Notes: generated by a model from the letters alone, not told the origin. Positions 18,064-28,599 are shown, counted from the first letter of the stretch. The stretch: DNA of 64,000 nt from Clostridia bacterium (GCA_017549365.1 JAFYUZ010000007.1:1-64000); one strand, 5' to 3'. Numbers and translations are program-made.

Positions 18064-18114
18064 ATTATATCATCATAATTTTACCCAAAACTATTTGCAA
18101 TGTACAGTGCAAAT
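18064..18114 (-). promoter_or_regulatory. Promoter and palindromic operator candidate of the cysteine desulfurase gene
   Basis: On the minus strand the -10 is TATAAT (18064-18069) with the extended TGA before it; no good -35 is visible. At 18093-18114, just upstream of the -35 position, lies a 22-nt near-perfect palindrome with arms ATTTGCA and TGCAAAT around a TGTACA core (one mismatched pair). The position suits a regulator site. Confidence 0.5.
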
Positions 18115-18221
18115 AATACTGAAAACATTGCGAAAAATGTTACGTATGACTTCTTTTGTCGGGCAGAAGAAAAAATAACGAAAATAACTGCAAAAAAACG
18201 CAAAAAACTCTGAAAAAGCTA

Positions 18222-18250
18222 TTGAATAATACTTGTGTTTGGTATATAAT
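18222..18250 (+). promoter_or_regulatory. Promoter of the lepA gene run
   Basis: TTGAAT at 18222-18227, a 17-nt spacer, and TATAAT at 18245-18250. It lies about 75 nt before lepA and is the only clear promoter for the long gene run that follows. Confidence 0.75.
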
Positions 18251-18325
18251 TATAAGGAGTAATAATATATACTGCGAAATATTACTGTTTTTTTGAAATT
18301 ACCCAACGAAAGGAAAAAACAGCAG

Positions 18326-20134
18326 ATGTCCAAAGATACGTCAAATATCAGAAATTTTTGCATAATTGCACATATCGACCACGGCAAGTCAACCCTTGCC
18401 GACAGAATCCTTGAGCTTACCGACACCGTCGAAAAGCGCGAAATGGAAGAACAGCTTCTCGACAACATGGACCTTGAGCGTGAGCGTGGTATCACCATCA
18501 AAGCCCGCGCCGTAAAGCTTAACTATACCTACGAGGGGAAAGAATACATTCTCAACCTCATCGACACCCCCGGCCACGTAGACTTCAACTATGAAGTTTC
18601 GCGTTCGCTGAAAGCGTGCGAGGGTGCTTTACTTGTTATCGACGCCACTCAGGGCATCGAAGCGCAGACCATGGCAAACGCCTACCTTGCCTTTGACAAC
18701 GATCTTGAGATCGTTCCCGTCATCAACAAGATCGACCTTCCTTCGGCACAGCCCGAAAAGGTCAGGGCAGAGGTGGAGGATATAATCGGTATTCCCGCCG
18801 ACGAAGCACCCTGCGTTTCCGCAAAGGCCGGCCTAAATATCGACAAAGTTCTCGAACAGGTAGTAAAATCCATTCCCGCTCCCAAGGGCGATTCGGACAA
18901 GCCCCTCAAGGCACTTATTTTCGACTCTTATTACGACTCTTACCGCGGCGTTGTCGTTTATATCCGCGTATACGACGGCACAGTTAAAGCAGGTGACACC
19001 ATCATGATGATGTCAAACGGAGTGACCTATGAAGTAAACGAGGTCGGCGTTCTGCGCCCCTTCGGCCTTTCAAAGACCGAAAGCCTTTCTGCAGGCGAAG
19101 TTGGCTATATAACCGCCGCCATCAAGACTGTTTCCGATACCCGTGTGGGCGACACTGTGACGATTGCGGACAACCCCACCTCCGAGGCTTTGCCGGGATT
19201 CAAGCAGGCTCTTCCTGTTGTATTCAGCGGTATCTATCCTGCCGACGGTGCAAGATACGGAGATCTGCGTGATGCTCTTGAAAAGCTTTGTCTCAACGAT
19301 GCATCCCTTACCTTCGAGCCCGAAACATCCATTGCCCTGGGCTTTGGTTTCAGATGCGGTTTTCTCGGTCTTTTGCACATGGAGGTCATCGAAGAGCGAC
19401 TTGAACGCGAATTTAACCTTGACCTTATCACCACCGCACCCAGCGTTATTTACAAGATCACACGCCACGACGGCAGTGAGTATTACATCGACAATCCCGC
19501 AAACTTCCCGGATGCGGACGAGTGCGAGTTTGTCAGCGAGCCTATTGTCAAAGCAAGCATCATCACCCCCACCGAATACGTCGGCGGCATCATGGAGCTT
19601 TGTCAGGACAGACGTGGCACTTTTAAAGACATGAAGTATCTTGACACAACAAGAGCTGAGCTTCACTATTCGCTTCCTCTTAACGAGATCGTTTACGATT
19701 TCTTCGATGCTCTCAAATCCCGCAGCAAGGGATACGCATCGCTGGACTACGAACTTTCTGGCTACGAGCGTTCGTCTCTTGTCAAGCTTGATATTCTTCT
19801 CAACGGAGATATGGTCGATGCTCTTTCGTTTATCGTCCACACCGAAAAGGCATACGGCAGAGCACGCAAGATCGCCGAAAAGCTCAAGGATAATATTCCC
19901 CGTCAGCTTTTCGAAATTCCCATTCAGGCCGCAGTCGGCGGCAAGGTTATCGCACGCGAAACAGTAAGAGCCTTGCGCAAGGATGTTCTTGCCAAGTGTT
20001 ACGGCGGCGACATCACCAGAAAAAAGAAGCTTCTTGAAAAACAGAAAGAGGGAAAGAAGAGAATGCGCTCGTTCGGTAGCGTAGAAGTTCCCCAGGAAGC
20101 GTTTATGGCTGTCCTCAAATTTGACGAGGATTGA
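18326..20134 (+). CDS. lepA: Elongation factor 4 (LepA)
   Basis: Translational GTPase of 602 residues, the normal LepA length. G1 is [12 protein letters not shown], the switch region has [12 protein letters not shown]3 DTPGHVDF and G4 NKIDLP. The C-terminal unique domain is present, with [15 protein letters not shown] near the end. LepA helps 30S biogenesis and rescues stalled ribosomes. The ATG at 18326 has AAAGGA 12 nt away. hemW follows after 37 nt, an order common in Firmicutes. Confidence 0.97.
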   Translation: MSKDTSNIRNFCIIAHIDHGKSTLADRILELTDTVEKREMEEQLLDNMDLERERGITIKARAVKLNYTYEGKEYILNLIDTPGHVDFNYEVSRSLKACEGALLVIDATQGIEAQTMANAYLAFDNDLEIVPVINKIDLPSAQPEKVRAEVEDIIGIPADEAPCVSAKAGLNIDKVLEQVVKSIPAPKGDSDKPLKALIFDSYYDSYRGVVVYIRVYDGTVKAGDTIMMMSNGVTYEVNEVGVLRPFGLSKTESLSAGEVGYITAAIKTVSDTRVGDTVTIADNPTSEALPGFKQALPVVFSGIYPADGARYGDLRDALEKLCLNDASLTFEPETSIALGFGFRCGFLGLLHMEVIEERLEREFNLDLITTAPSVIYKITRHDGSEYYIDNPANFPDADECEFVSEPIVKASIITPTEYVGGIMELCQDRRGTFKDMKYLDTTRAELHYSLPLNEIVYDFFDALKSRSKGYASLDYELSGYERSSLVKLDILLNGDMVDALSFIVHTEKAYGRARKIAEKLKDNIPRQLFEIPIQAAVGGKVIARETVRALRKDVLAKCYGGDITRKKKLLEKQKEGKKRMRSFGSVEVPQEAFMAVLKFDED

Positions 20135-20171
20135 TAAAACGACAAATATTAACAGGAAAGTCTGGTATACT

Positions 20172-21335
20172 ATGAAAAAATTGGGATTGTACATTCATAT
20201 CCCGTTTTGCCTGAGCAAGTGTAAATATTGCGATTTTTATTCACTGCCCACAACATCGGGTGTTTCGGACGAGTATCTTGATGCTCTTGCAAAGCAGATC
20301 GAAGAATACGGCTTGCAGACAACGGCTTATACAGTCGACAGCATTTTCGTCGGCGGCGGCACGCCTTCTTTGATGAGCGAAAAGCAGATACAAACCCTTT
20401 TCAAGCGCATATATCGCGCTTTTAAGGTCACCAAAGATGCAGAAGTTACCGTAGAGGCAAATCCGGGGACCATCGATATAAAAAAGCTCAAAGCCTTAAA
20501 AAAGGCAGGCGTCGGAAGATTGAGCCTCGGCGCCCAAAGCTTTTGCTCACAGGATCTTGCCGTTTGCGGCAGAGTCCACAGGGTAGAAGATAATATACGC
20601 GCCGTTGTAGATGCGCGAAACGCAGGCTTTGACAATATAAATCTCGACATCATGTACGGTCTGCCGAATCAGACGATGGCAGAGGTGGTGCAGAGTCTCG
20701 GAAACGCTTTCAAGCTTGGCGTTGAGCACATTTCGTTTTACGGACTTAAGCTCGAAGAGGGAACACCCTTCTGGCTTGACCGCGACAATCTCAAGCTTCC
20801 TTCGGAGGATTCCGAGAGCGAGATGTATTTCGTCTCCCGCGAGCTTATGTTGCAAAACGGCTACTATCAGTACGAAATATCAAATTTTGCAAAGAAAGAC
20901 AGATACTGCCGCCACAACGTAAAATATTGGAACGGCGACGAATATCTTGGCCTTGGCCCTGCGGCACATTCTTATTTTGCAGGCAAGCGATTTTCTTTTA
21001 AAAAGGACATCGATCTTTACATCCGCAGCTTTTCCGATTCCTACGAGGGCGAAAGCATCGTGGACGAAATGATCGACATTCCGCGCTCGGCACGCATTGC
21101 AGAGTACGTTATGCTTCGCTTCCGCCTGACCGACGGAGTCGACTGCGAAAAGTTCTATAAGCTTTTCGGTCGCGATTTTGATAAGATATACTACCAGAAA
21201 ATAATGCCCTATATCAATTCGGGGCACATTGTACGAACCAAAAAAGGCTATGCCTTTTCTCCCGAGGGAATGTACGTTTCAAACTACATTCTTTCGCGTA
21301 TCATTGATTTTGACATGACCATTCCGGGCGCATGA
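20172..21335 (+). CDS. hemW: Radical SAM heme chaperone HemW
   Basis: Radical SAM protein of 387 residues. The cluster motif is IPFCLSKCKYC, with Cys13, Cys17 and Cys20; VGGGTPS and EANPGT follow, with SLGAQS. HemW proteins resemble coproporphyrinogen dehydrogenase (HemN) but act as heme chaperones; the C13-xxx-C17-xx-C20 spacing without a fourth close cysteine supports HemW. It follows lepA directly. A second relative, HemZ, is encoded at 31300-32772. Confidence 0.9.
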   Translation: MKKLGLYIHIPFCLSKCKYCDFYSLPTTSGVSDEYLDALAKQIEEYGLQTTAYTVDSIFVGGGTPSLMSEKQIQTLFKRIYRAFKVTKDAEVTVEANPGTIDIKKLKALKKAGVGRLSLGAQSFCSQDLAVCGRVHRVEDNIRAVVDARNAGFDNINLDIMYGLPNQTMAEVVQSLGNAFKLGVEHISFYGLKLEEGTPFWLDRDNLKLPSEDSESEMYFVSRELMLQNGYYQYEISNFAKKDRYCRHNVKYWNGDEYLGLGPAAHSYFAGKRFSFKKDIDLYIRSFSDSYEGESIVDEMIDIPRSARIAEYVMLRFRLTDGVDCEKFYKLFGRDFDKIYYQKIMPYINSGHIVRTKKGYAFSPEGMYVSNYILSRIIDFDMTIPGA

Positions 21336-21364
21336 TGCCCATTTTACTTTGAGAGGTGACAACA

Positions 21365-22210
21365 TTGACCAACAGACAGACAAGAGCATTTCCCGCGGCA
21401 AAGCTTCCTTTGTCAATTGCCGCAGTGTCCTCGTATCTTGACACAGATCTGCTTGGATCTACCATGGCTGTTGTGAGGTCTGCGGATTCCACAAACAAAT
21501 ATATCAAAGAACGTATTTCGGTGCTTGACGACGGCTTTGTTATCATTGCCGAAAAACAGCATTCCGGCCGCGGAAGACTTGGCAGAAGCTTTGCTTCTCC
21601 CGAGGGCGGACTGTACATGAGCATTCTGCTCATCGGTCAGAACCATATCGAAAATCTCGATTCCATGACGGTGAGAGCGGCGGTTGCTGTGAAAAACGCC
21701 ATTTCCGAAATATCGGGCCTTCCCGATGTCGGAATAAAATGGGTAAACGATATTTATTGCCGCGACAAAAAGCTCTGCGGCATTCTTGCCGAAAGAGTGG
21801 TCAGAAAAGGTTATTGCGATTTTGCGGTTCTCGGCATCGGGGTAAACGTCACCACCCCAAAAAGCTCGTTTGATCCCGCAGTACGCGATATTGCGGCATC
21901 CATCTCGGATTTTTGCAGTGTAAATTTCTCACGCAACGAGCTTGCCGCCACCATTCTTAACAAGCTTGAAAAAACACTTTTTGAAAAAGACAAAGAAAAA
22001 AGCGCTCTCATTCTCGATGAATACCGCGACAGCTCGGTTATCATCGGAAGAAATGTGTACATAACCAACGGAGAAAAGACGGTTAAGGCGGAAGTGCTTG
22101 GCATTGACGACGATGCATCGCTTTACGTCCGCTACGAGGACGGTGTCACCGAGATAGTCCGCACGGGCGAGGTCAGCACAAAACTTATCGGCGAGGAGGA
22201 AAAGGAATGA
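21365..22210 (+). CDS. birA: Biotin-protein ligase (monofunctional BirA)
   Basis: Biotin-[acetyl-CoA-carboxylase] ligase of 281 residues. The signature GRGRLGRSFASPEGGLYMS (about 71-90) binds biotinyl-AMP; KWVNDIY and GIGVNV are present, and the small C-terminal domain follows. There is no N-terminal helix-turn-helix, so it should not double as the biotin repressor. The TTG at 21365 fits the SD (AGAGGTG, 6 nt) better than the GTG at 21356, which lies inside the SD. It overlaps cdaA by 4 nt. Confidence 0.92.
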   Translation: MTNRQTRAFPAAKLPLSIAAVSSYLDTDLLGSTMAVVRSADSTNKYIKERISVLDDGFVIIAEKQHSGRGRLGRSFASPEGGLYMSILLIGQNHIENLDSMTVRAAVAVKNAISEISGLPDVGIKWVNDIYCRDKKLCGILAERVVRKGYCDFAVLGIGVNVTTPKSSFDPAVRDIAASISDFCSVNFSRNELAATILNKLEKTLFEKDKEKSALILDEYRDSSVIIGRNVYITNGEKTVKAEVLGIDDDASLYVRYEDGVTEIVRTGEVSTKLIGEEEKE

Positions 22211-23061
22211 ACGGATTGAAAGAAGCGTTTCTCAATATCGTGTCCCAGATATCCTCCATCGGCTTTTTCGATATTGCCGATATAATCATCGTCACCGTTA
22301 TTTTCTATTATACCTACCGCTTTGTCAGAGACCGCAGGGCAGGCAAGCTTGCCTTTGGTATCCTGCTCATCGTACTCATTATGATGTTCAGCAATCTTTT
22401 GGGAATGCAGGTGTTGAGCTTTATAATCGAAAACGTTGTTCAGGTCGGCATGATCGGAGTTATCATCCTCTTCCAGCCGGAACTTCGTGCATTTCTTGAA
22501 AAAATGGGCGGACCGAACGTTTTCTCCAACCTCAAGAAAAAGGACAAAAAATCCCTGTCGGGTGCTGTTGCATGTATTGATGCCGTGGTTGACGCGGTTT
22601 CTGATTTTTCAAAGGAAAAAACGGGCGCCCTCATTGTTTTCGAGCGTTCCACAAAGCTTGGCGACGTTATCAAAACCGGTACTGTCATCGATGCTCAGGC
22701 GGCATCCTACATGATAAAAAATATCTTTTTCAACAAAGCGCCCATGCATGACGGCGCGCTTATAATCAGAAACAACAGACTTTACGCCGCAGGTTGTATC
22801 CTGCCGTTGTCTTACGATCCCGAGCTTATCAAGGATCTCGGAACGCGCCACAGAGCATCAATCGGTATGAGCGAAAACTCTGACGCAGTGGTTGTTGTCG
22901 TTTCGGAGGAAACGGGAACTGTTTCCATCGCCGTCGACGGACATCTGACTCGCGATTATGACGCCATGACGTTAAAGCGTGAGCTCGTAAGACTTATTTT
23001 CCAGGATCAGAGCAGAAGCAACACTCAGGACACAGCAACAAAGGGAGGTGCCGAACAGTGA
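22207..23061 (+). CDS. cdaA: Diadenylate cyclase CdaA (DisA_N domain)
   Basis: Membrane enzyme of 284 residues that makes c-di-AMP from two ATP. Three N-terminal membrane helices (about 15-80) precede the DAC domain, with catalytic HDGALIIR (D about 182) and LGTRHRASIG (about 211-220). It overlaps birA and cdaR by 4 nt at each end and the cdaA-cdaR pair is the standard arrangement; the usual third gene glmM is absent here. c-di-AMP controls potassium and osmolyte homeostasis. Confidence 0.95.
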   Translation: MNGLKEAFLNIVSQISSIGFFDIADIIIVTVIFYYTYRFVRDRRAGKLAFGILLIVLIMMFSNLLGMQVLSFIIENVVQVGMIGVIILFQPELRAFLEKMGGPNVFSNLKKKDKKSLSGAVACIDAVVDAVSDFSKEKTGALIVFERSTKLGDVIKTGTVIDAQAASYMIKNIFFNKAPMHDGALIIRNNRLYAAGCILPLSYDPELIKDLGTRHRASIGMSENSDAVVVVVSEETGTVSIAVDGHLTRDYDAMTLKRELVRLIFQDQSRSNTQDTATKGGAEQ

Positions 23062-24374
23062 GAAAAATACTTGAACGCCTCGGCATCATCAAACCCTCTG
23101 ACCAATCATCCGAAAAGACAAGCTTTGGCACTTTTTTGAAAAACGCTTTTACCAAAAATCTCGGGGCAAAGCTTCTTTGCTTTTTCGGTGCGATCTTTCT
23201 TTGGTTTTACGTTATGGACAACGAAAGCTCTATCTATGAGTATACCTTCAAAAACATCAAAATCGAATATACCGAAAACAACAACGGCATGAGCGTTCTT
23301 TCATCGGGCGACCAGACGGTTGACGTTACACTTTCGGGCAAAAGAAGCGTTATCAAGGCGATGAACAGTTCGGACATTACCGCCGTTGCGGATATAAGCT
23401 CGCTTTCCGAAGCGGGATATTACAACATCGATATAATCGTCCGTACCTCCAACGAAACCTCGGTTGAAAACACCGATCCCAAGAGTGTAAACGTTTATAT
23501 CGATCAGAGCACAAAATCAAATGTTAAGGTTAAAGCGGCTTTTAAGGGCAACACGGGATACGAGCTCGAGCTTTCCACATATCCCGAAAGCATCTACGTA
23601 ACAGGTCCTTCGGGAGAGCTTGCAAAGATCAGCCACGCAAGAGCCACCGTTAACATGGGCAATCAGGTTCTTGAAAAGGACACCACGGTTTACGGCGTCG
23701 ATCTTGTTCTTTACGATCGCAACGGAAACGAAATCGATTCGGGCTTTATGCAGATGTCGCAGAACACTGCCGACGTTGATATCGAGCTCTATTCTGTAAA
23801 GAGCCTTCCCGTAGATCCCAAATATGACGAAGTTGATCATGTTTTTGACGATAAATATCTGAATGAACGCGTTCTTCCCGACAAAGTCGAGGTTCGCGGC
23901 AGAAAAGATATAATTGAAGGTCTCACTTCCATCCCGACCTCTCTTATCGACGTTGAGATAACAGATCTCTCATCAAAAGCGACAAACTTCAAAACAGGAT
24001 TCGATCTTCCCGACGGTGTCGAGCTGACTCAGGCAAGAAATGAATGCGAGGTCGCGCTTTCTGTCGTCGATTACGCAGAAAAGGATATTCTTGTCCCCGT
24101 CACTCCCGGTATGTTTATGAATCTGCCAAAGGACAGCTCTGCATACGTTGAAGGCGGATACATTCCCGTTACGGTTGCGGGTGTTCAATCGTCTGTAAAT
24201 CAGATTGTTCCCGAAGATATCATTCTTCTCATCGAAACATCGGGGCTTTTTGTGGGCAAAAACAAGAATGTGGACGCAATTGCCATGATCGGAAACGAGC
24301 ATCTGTCAAACGTCTATGTAAAAGAGCTGACAGACGGCTTCCTTGCAAACGTTATTATCGAAAAAAACAGTTAA
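23058..24374 (+). CDS. cdaR: CdaR (YbbR-domain regulator of CdaA)
   Basis: Protein of 438 residues with one membrane segment near residues 33-52 (NLGAKLLCFFGAIFLWFYVM) and an extracytoplasmic part made of YbbR repeats. The family modulates CdaA activity. GTG 23058 overlaps the cdaA stop and has GGGAGG at 7-8 nt. Order and topology support the call. Confidence 0.9.
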   Translation: MRKILERLGIIKPSDQSSEKTSFGTFLKNAFTKNLGAKLLCFFGAIFLWFYVMDNESSIYEYTFKNIKIEYTENNNGMSVLSSGDQTVDVTLSGKRSVIKAMNSSDITAVADISSLSEAGYYNIDIIVRTSNETSVENTDPKSVNVYIDQSTKSNVKVKAAFKGNTGYELELSTYPESIYVTGPSGELAKISHARATVNMGNQVLEKDTTVYGVDLVLYDRNGNEIDSGFMQMSQNTADVDIELYSVKSLPVDPKYDEVDHVFDDKYLNERVLPDKVEVRGRKDIIEGLTSIPTSLIDVEITDLSSKATNFKTGFDLPDGVELTQARNECEVALSVVDYAEKDILVPVTPGMFMNLPKDSSAYVEGGYIPVTVAGVQSSVNQIVPEDIILLIETSGLFVGKNKNVDAIAMIGNEHLSNVYVKELTDGFLANVIIEKNS

Positions 24375-24377
24375 ACC

Positions 24378-26027
24378 ATGAACAGATCTATAAAAAAACT
24401 GGTGCTTCGGGACGTCAAGATCCCCCTTACACTTTCCGAGACCGATTACGATAATCTCGCCATCAGCACGGCAAAAAAGAAGATCCGCGCCCTGAGGCTC
24501 AAATACAGACCCGACGAAAACAGCTTTGCCATATTCAAAAAGTCTGTCGATGCCCGCAAAAAAAACGAGATATCTTTCGTGTATTCGGTGATATTTTCTG
24601 TTGCCGACGAGGTTGTGCTTACGGATGAAAAATACGAGGATTTTTGTGTTTTTTGCCGCAAGCATTCACTTTCTGTCATCGACGAAGAAAAGCTTCTGTT
24701 CGAGACTTTTTCCGTTCCCGAAGAAAAACGTCCCGTAATTGCAGGCTTTGGCCCTTGCGGAATGTTTATTGCTCTTGTACTTGCAAAATCGGGTTTTCGC
24801 CCCATTGTTATCGAAAGGGGAGAGGATGCCGATTCAAGAGCGCAAAAGGTAGAAAATTATTGGAACAAAGGCGTTCTCGACACCGAATCGAACGTGCAGT
24901 TCGGCGAAGGCGGCGCAGGCACTTTCTCGGACGGAAAGCTTATGACAAGGATCAATGACAAGCTTTGCTCGTACGTGCTTGAGGTTTTCCACGACCATGG
25001 CGCTGACCGCGACATCCTTTATAACGCAAAACCCCACGTGGGCACAGATAAGCTTCGCGTTATCGTTAAAAATATCAGAAAAACCATCGAGTCCTACGGC
25101 GGAAAGGTGCTTTTCAACACCCGTCTTGATGGGATCCTGCGCGACTCTTCGGGTGGGATCAGAGCCGTTGCGACAAGCGGCGGCGAGATAGTCACAGACA
25201 CTCTTTTTCTTGCCATAGGACACAGTGCGCGCGACACCTTCAATATGCTCTTGCGCGAGGAGCTTGATATATGCGCCAAGCCCTTTTCGGTGGGTGTGCG
25301 CATCGAGCATTTGCAGAAGGATATCGACCGTGCACTATATGGTGACATGGCCGAAAATCCCGCACTCCCCGTGGGAGAATATTCTTTGTCAAAACGCTTT
25401 GGCGACGATGCGATCTATTCTTTTTGCATGTGCCCCGGCGGCACTGTCGTTGCTTCTGCCAGCGAAAACGAAAGCATCGTCACAAACGGCATGAGCTATT
25501 CTTCAAGAAGCGGAGTCAACGCAAACTCTGCCATTGCAGTTTCGGTTTCGGAAAAAGATTTCGGCGGAAGCGTTGTCGGCGCTATCGAATATCAGCGCAA
25601 TATCGAAAGACGCGCCTTTCAAATGGCGGGTGCGGACGGAACCGCGCCCATTCAGAATCTCGGCAGCTTTCTTTGCCGCTCGTCCTGCAAGGTAGGAAAA
25701 GTTCATCCCACCTACACGGGCAAAACAAAGCTTTGCGATCTAAACGTCTTGTTTCCCGAAAAAATATCAAATCTTCTCAAAGAAGGTCTTCTTTCCTTTG
25801 AGAAAAATATAGAAGGCTTCAGCTGCGACGACGCAATGCTGACAGCCCCCGAAACTCGCACGTCAAGCCCCGTACGTATTATGCGAATGCAAAATTTTGA
25901 ATCATCGGTCTGCCGCGGACTTTATCCCTGCGGCGAGGGCGCAGGCTACGCGGGCGGCATCACAAGCGCCGCAGTTGATGGCATAAGATGCGCTCTTTCA
26001 TACATAACAAAGCAAAAAAATATGTGA
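24378..26027 (+). CDS. FAD-dependent oxidoreductase (COG2509 family)
   Basis: Flavoprotein of 549 residues. An N-terminal domain of about 110 residues precedes a dinucleotide-binding motif, IAGFGPCGMFIALVLAKSG (about 118-136), then VIERGED and the family hallmark VQFGEGGAGTFSDGKL (about 171-188). The C-terminus has CGEGAGYAGGITSAAVDG, a second FAD contact. These 'uncharacterised FAD-dependent dehydrogenases' are widespread in anaerobes; the substrate is unknown. The ATG is 3 nt after cdaR. Confidence 0.88.
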   Translation: MNRSIKKLVLRDVKIPLTLSETDYDNLAISTAKKKIRALRLKYRPDENSFAIFKKSVDARKKNEISFVYSVIFSVADEVVLTDEKYEDFCVFCRKHSLSVIDEEKLLFETFSVPEEKRPVIAGFGPCGMFIALVLAKSGFRPIVIERGEDADSRAQKVENYWNKGVLDTESNVQFGEGGAGTFSDGKLMTRINDKLCSYVLEVFHDHGADRDILYNAKPHVGTDKLRVIVKNIRKTIESYGGKVLFNTRLDGILRDSSGGIRAVATSGGEIVTDTLFLAIGHSARDTFNMLLREELDICAKPFSVGVRIEHLQKDIDRALYGDMAENPALPVGEYSLSKRFGDDAIYSFCMCPGGTVVASASENESIVTNGMSYSSRSGVNANSAIAVSVSEKDFGGSVVGAIEYQRNIERRAFQMAGADGTAPIQNLGSFLCRSSCKVGKVHPTYTGKTKLCDLNVLFPEKISNLLKEGLLSFEKNIEGFSCDDAMLTAPETRTSSPVRIMRMQNFESSVCRGLYPCGEGAGYAGGITSAAVDGIRCALSYITKQKNM

Positions 26028-26044
26028 TTGAAAAGGATTTTTAA

Positions 26045-26473
26045 ATGACACAAAACGGAAAAGTCATCTCTGTCGAAGGAGAAAAAGCAAAAGTTGTGGT
26101 TATGCGCAGATCTGCGTGTGAAGGTTGCAAACAAAAGAATCTGTGCGCAGGTGTATCCGACGGATGCGCGGACGGAAAGCCTGTTGAGGCTGTTGTAAAA
26201 AACACTGTCGGTGCTTGTGTTGGCGATGAGGTTGTTCTCGAATCGTCCTCGACAAGAGTTCTCGGTATGACTTTTGCCGTTTTTGTGCTTCCTATTCTTG
26301 TGGCTTTTGCGGCATACGCCGTGACAAGCTCTTTTTTACAGTTAAAAGCGGTATATATTATCTCTGTCATCTCGTTTGTTGTTCCGCTTGTGCTTCTCTG
26401 CTATCTTCTCAATCGCTCTGTAAAGAAAAATCCGGGAATTGAAATTGTAAAAATAATTAAAAAGGAAATATAA
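26045..26473 (+). CDS. rseC: RseC/MucC-family membrane protein
   Basis: Protein of 142 residues: a small N-terminal domain with CEGCKQKNLCAG (about 25-36), then two membrane helices (about 77-96 and 103-122). In proteobacteria RseC is linked to sigma-E and SoxR reduction; in Clostridia it is usually a redox-associated protein of unknown function, often near electron-transport genes. ATG has AAAGGA at 7 nt. Confidence 0.85.
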   Translation: MTQNGKVISVEGEKAKVVVMRRSACEGCKQKNLCAGVSDGCADGKPVEAVVKNTVGACVGDEVVLESSSTRVLGMTFAVFVLPILVAFAAYAVTSSFLQLKAVYIISVISFVVPLVLLCYLLNRSVKKNPGIEIVKIIKKEI

Positions 26474-26484
26474 GATCAATTTTT

Positions 26485-28581
26485 ATGAACATCAGAATGA
26501 AAAATGAAAAAGAGTGGACTTTGAAGGAGTACGATCGCGAAAAAGCCGTATCTCTTGCAAAAGAGCTCGGAATTTCCGAGTTTATTGCAAAGCTTCTTGT
26601 CATCCGCGGCTTTGACAAACCGGATACTGCGGCAGATTTTCTTTCGCCGTATGATTATTCCTTCTGCGATCCTTTTCTTCTTCAGGACATGGACAAGGCT
26701 GTTGCGCGAATAAAAACAGCTCTTGAAAAAGGCGAAAGGATTCTTATTTACGGCGACTATGACGTAGACGGCATTTCTGCGGTATCTGCCATTTATCTGT
26801 ATCTTCGATCGAAGGGTGCCAACGTTTGCTATTATATTCCCGAAAGACTCACCGAAGGCTACGGTCTTAACAATTGCGCCATTGACAAATTTGCGGCGGC
26901 AATGATCGACCTTATAATAACGGTCGATACGGGAATCACTGCCTTTTCGGAAACCGAATACATAAAGCAAAAAGGTCTTGATATCATAATCACCGACCAC
27001 CACGAATGCCCGGAGGTGCTTCCGCAAAACGCCTGCGCCGTCATCAATCCCAAGCGCCGCGACAGCACATATCCTTTTTCCGAGCTTGCGGGCGTCGGAG
27101 TTGTTTTCAAGCTTATCTGCGCCATAGACGGGATTGAAAATATTCAGTCTTTATGCGAAAAATATCTTGATATAGTTTCGCTCGGTACAGTTGCCGACGT
27201 CATGCCTCTTTACGGCGAAAACCGTCGCATCGTCACCCACGGACTTACGGCGCTGAACAAGGGCGAGCACGTGGGAATCGGTGCGCTTCTTGATTGTGCT
27301 CTTCCCGATAGTTCGGGCGGACAACGCAGAATAACTGCCTCTACCATCGGCTTTGCCATTGCTCCAAGGCTTAACGCCGCAGGACGTATCGGCAATGTCA
27401 AGCACGCCGCCGAGCTTCTTATAAGCAATGATGCCGAACGGGCATCTGTCATCGCCCGGGAGCTTTGTGCTCTCAACCGCGAAAGACAGGCAATAGAAAA
27501 CGAGATACTTTCACAAGCGATCGAAAAGCTCGAATCGGAATTTGATTTTGAAAAAGACAGAGTGATAGTTCTTGGTGACGACAATTGGCATCAGGGTGTT
27601 ATTGGTATCGTTGCTTCACGCATCACCGAAAAATACGGTCTGCCGAGTATTCTCGTTACTTTTTCGGGCGAAAACGGCAAGGGCTCTGCCAGAAGCATCC
27701 AGGGGTTCAATATCAACGATGCCCTTGGCGCGTGCGAAGGTACTCTTCTTAAATTCGGCGGTCACGAGATTGCCGCAGGCCTTTCGCTCGAAAAATCAAA
27801 ATTCGAAGAATTCAGAACCGCTATCAATGATTACGCGCGAGATATCATAACCGACGAAATGCGTGTTATGCATATTTCTGCCGATTGTGAGATAGAAGCC
27901 TGCGAAATAGATCTCGATCACGCATCGCAACTTTCACTTCTCGAACCGTACGGCAATATGAATCCCGCCCCCGTTTTCGTTCTTCGCGAAGCTGTGGTTT
28001 TAAACATCACTCCCATCGGAATGAACAAGCATTTGAAGATTACTCTTACCAAAGACGGAAAAAATTACATTGCACTTTATTTCAACAGAACACCCGATGA
28101 TTTGGGAATTTTGGAAGGATACACCGTAGACGTTGCTTTCAATCTTGAGGTCAATGAATTCCGCGGTAACAGAAGTGTGCAGATGAATATCCGCGACATG
28201 AAGATATCGGGATGCACTGCAGCTTACATCAACCGCCAGGCAAAAGATTATCTTCGCGCCATTGCTACCTTTACCGTTTCAAAGGAAAACCTCCCCGATA
28301 TGCAGGCATTCAGATCCGCTTTTGTCTATCTCAGAACAGTTTCAAAGCAAAGCGGTCAGCTCGATATCGGAAAGGCGGCATCAGATATATCCCACGAATT
28401 TTCGATTAACGTCACCCCGTGCATGCTTAATATCATGTTTGATGTTTTTGCTGAAATGGGACTTGTAAAATTCGAACGAAACACCCTTAACGATATAGAT
28501 TTCACCCTGCCGGATGTCGAGGGCAAGGTAAACCTTGAAAGCTCAAAGCTTCTTACCAAACTCAAGAACTCTTCTTATTGA
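26485..28581 (+). CDS. recJ: Single-stranded-DNA-specific exonuclease RecJ
   Basis: RecJ of 698 residues, a 5'-3' exonuclease in recombination and repair. DHH motifs: YGDYDVDGISA (about 91-101), TVDTGI, TDHHECPE (about 170-177) and a later GTVADVMPL. The DHHA1 domain is shown by GRIGNVKHAAELL and FGGHEIAAGLS. The extra C-terminal domain is of the Firmicute type. The start at 26485 lacks a close SD; ATG 26497 is an alternative without a better site. Confidence 0.94.
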   Translation: MNIRMKNEKEWTLKEYDREKAVSLAKELGISEFIAKLLVIRGFDKPDTAADFLSPYDYSFCDPFLLQDMDKAVARIKTALEKGERILIYGDYDVDGISAVSAIYLYLRSKGANVCYYIPERLTEGYGLNNCAIDKFAAAMIDLIITVDTGITAFSETEYIKQKGLDIIITDHHECPEVLPQNACAVINPKRRDSTYPFSELAGVGVVFKLICAIDGIENIQSLCEKYLDIVSLGTVADVMPLYGENRRIVTHGLTALNKGEHVGIGALLDCALPDSSGGQRRITASTIGFAIAPRLNAAGRIGNVKHAAELLISNDAERASVIARELCALNRERQAIENEILSQAIEKLESEFDFEKDRVIVLGDDNWHQGVIGIVASRITEKYGLPSILVTFSGENGKGSARSIQGFNINDALGACEGTLLKFGGHEIAAGLSLEKSKFEEFRTAINDYARDIITDEMRVMHISADCEIEACEIDLDHASQLSLLEPYGNMNPAPVFVLREAVVLNITPIGMNKHLKITLTKDGKNYIALYFNRTPDDLGILEGYTVDVAFNLEVNEFRGNRSVQMNIRDMKISGCTAAYINRQAKDYLRAIATFTVSKENLPDMQAFRSAFVYLRTVSKQSGQLDIGKAASDISHEFSINVTPCMLNIMFDVFAEMGLVKFERNTLNDIDFTLPDVEGKVNLESSKLLTKLKNSSY

Positions 28582-28599
28582 TAAAACGGAGATTTTTTT

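Larger units (their letters stand above)
18025..18325. other. Intergenic region between cysteine desulfurase gene and lepA
   Basis: This 301-nt gap holds two divergent promoters (18064-18069 on minus, 18222-18250 on plus), the 18093-18114 palindrome, and a small AACATT/AATGTT inverted repeat near 18125-18142. I see no open frame with an RBS and no conserved RNA gene. Confidence 0.6.
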
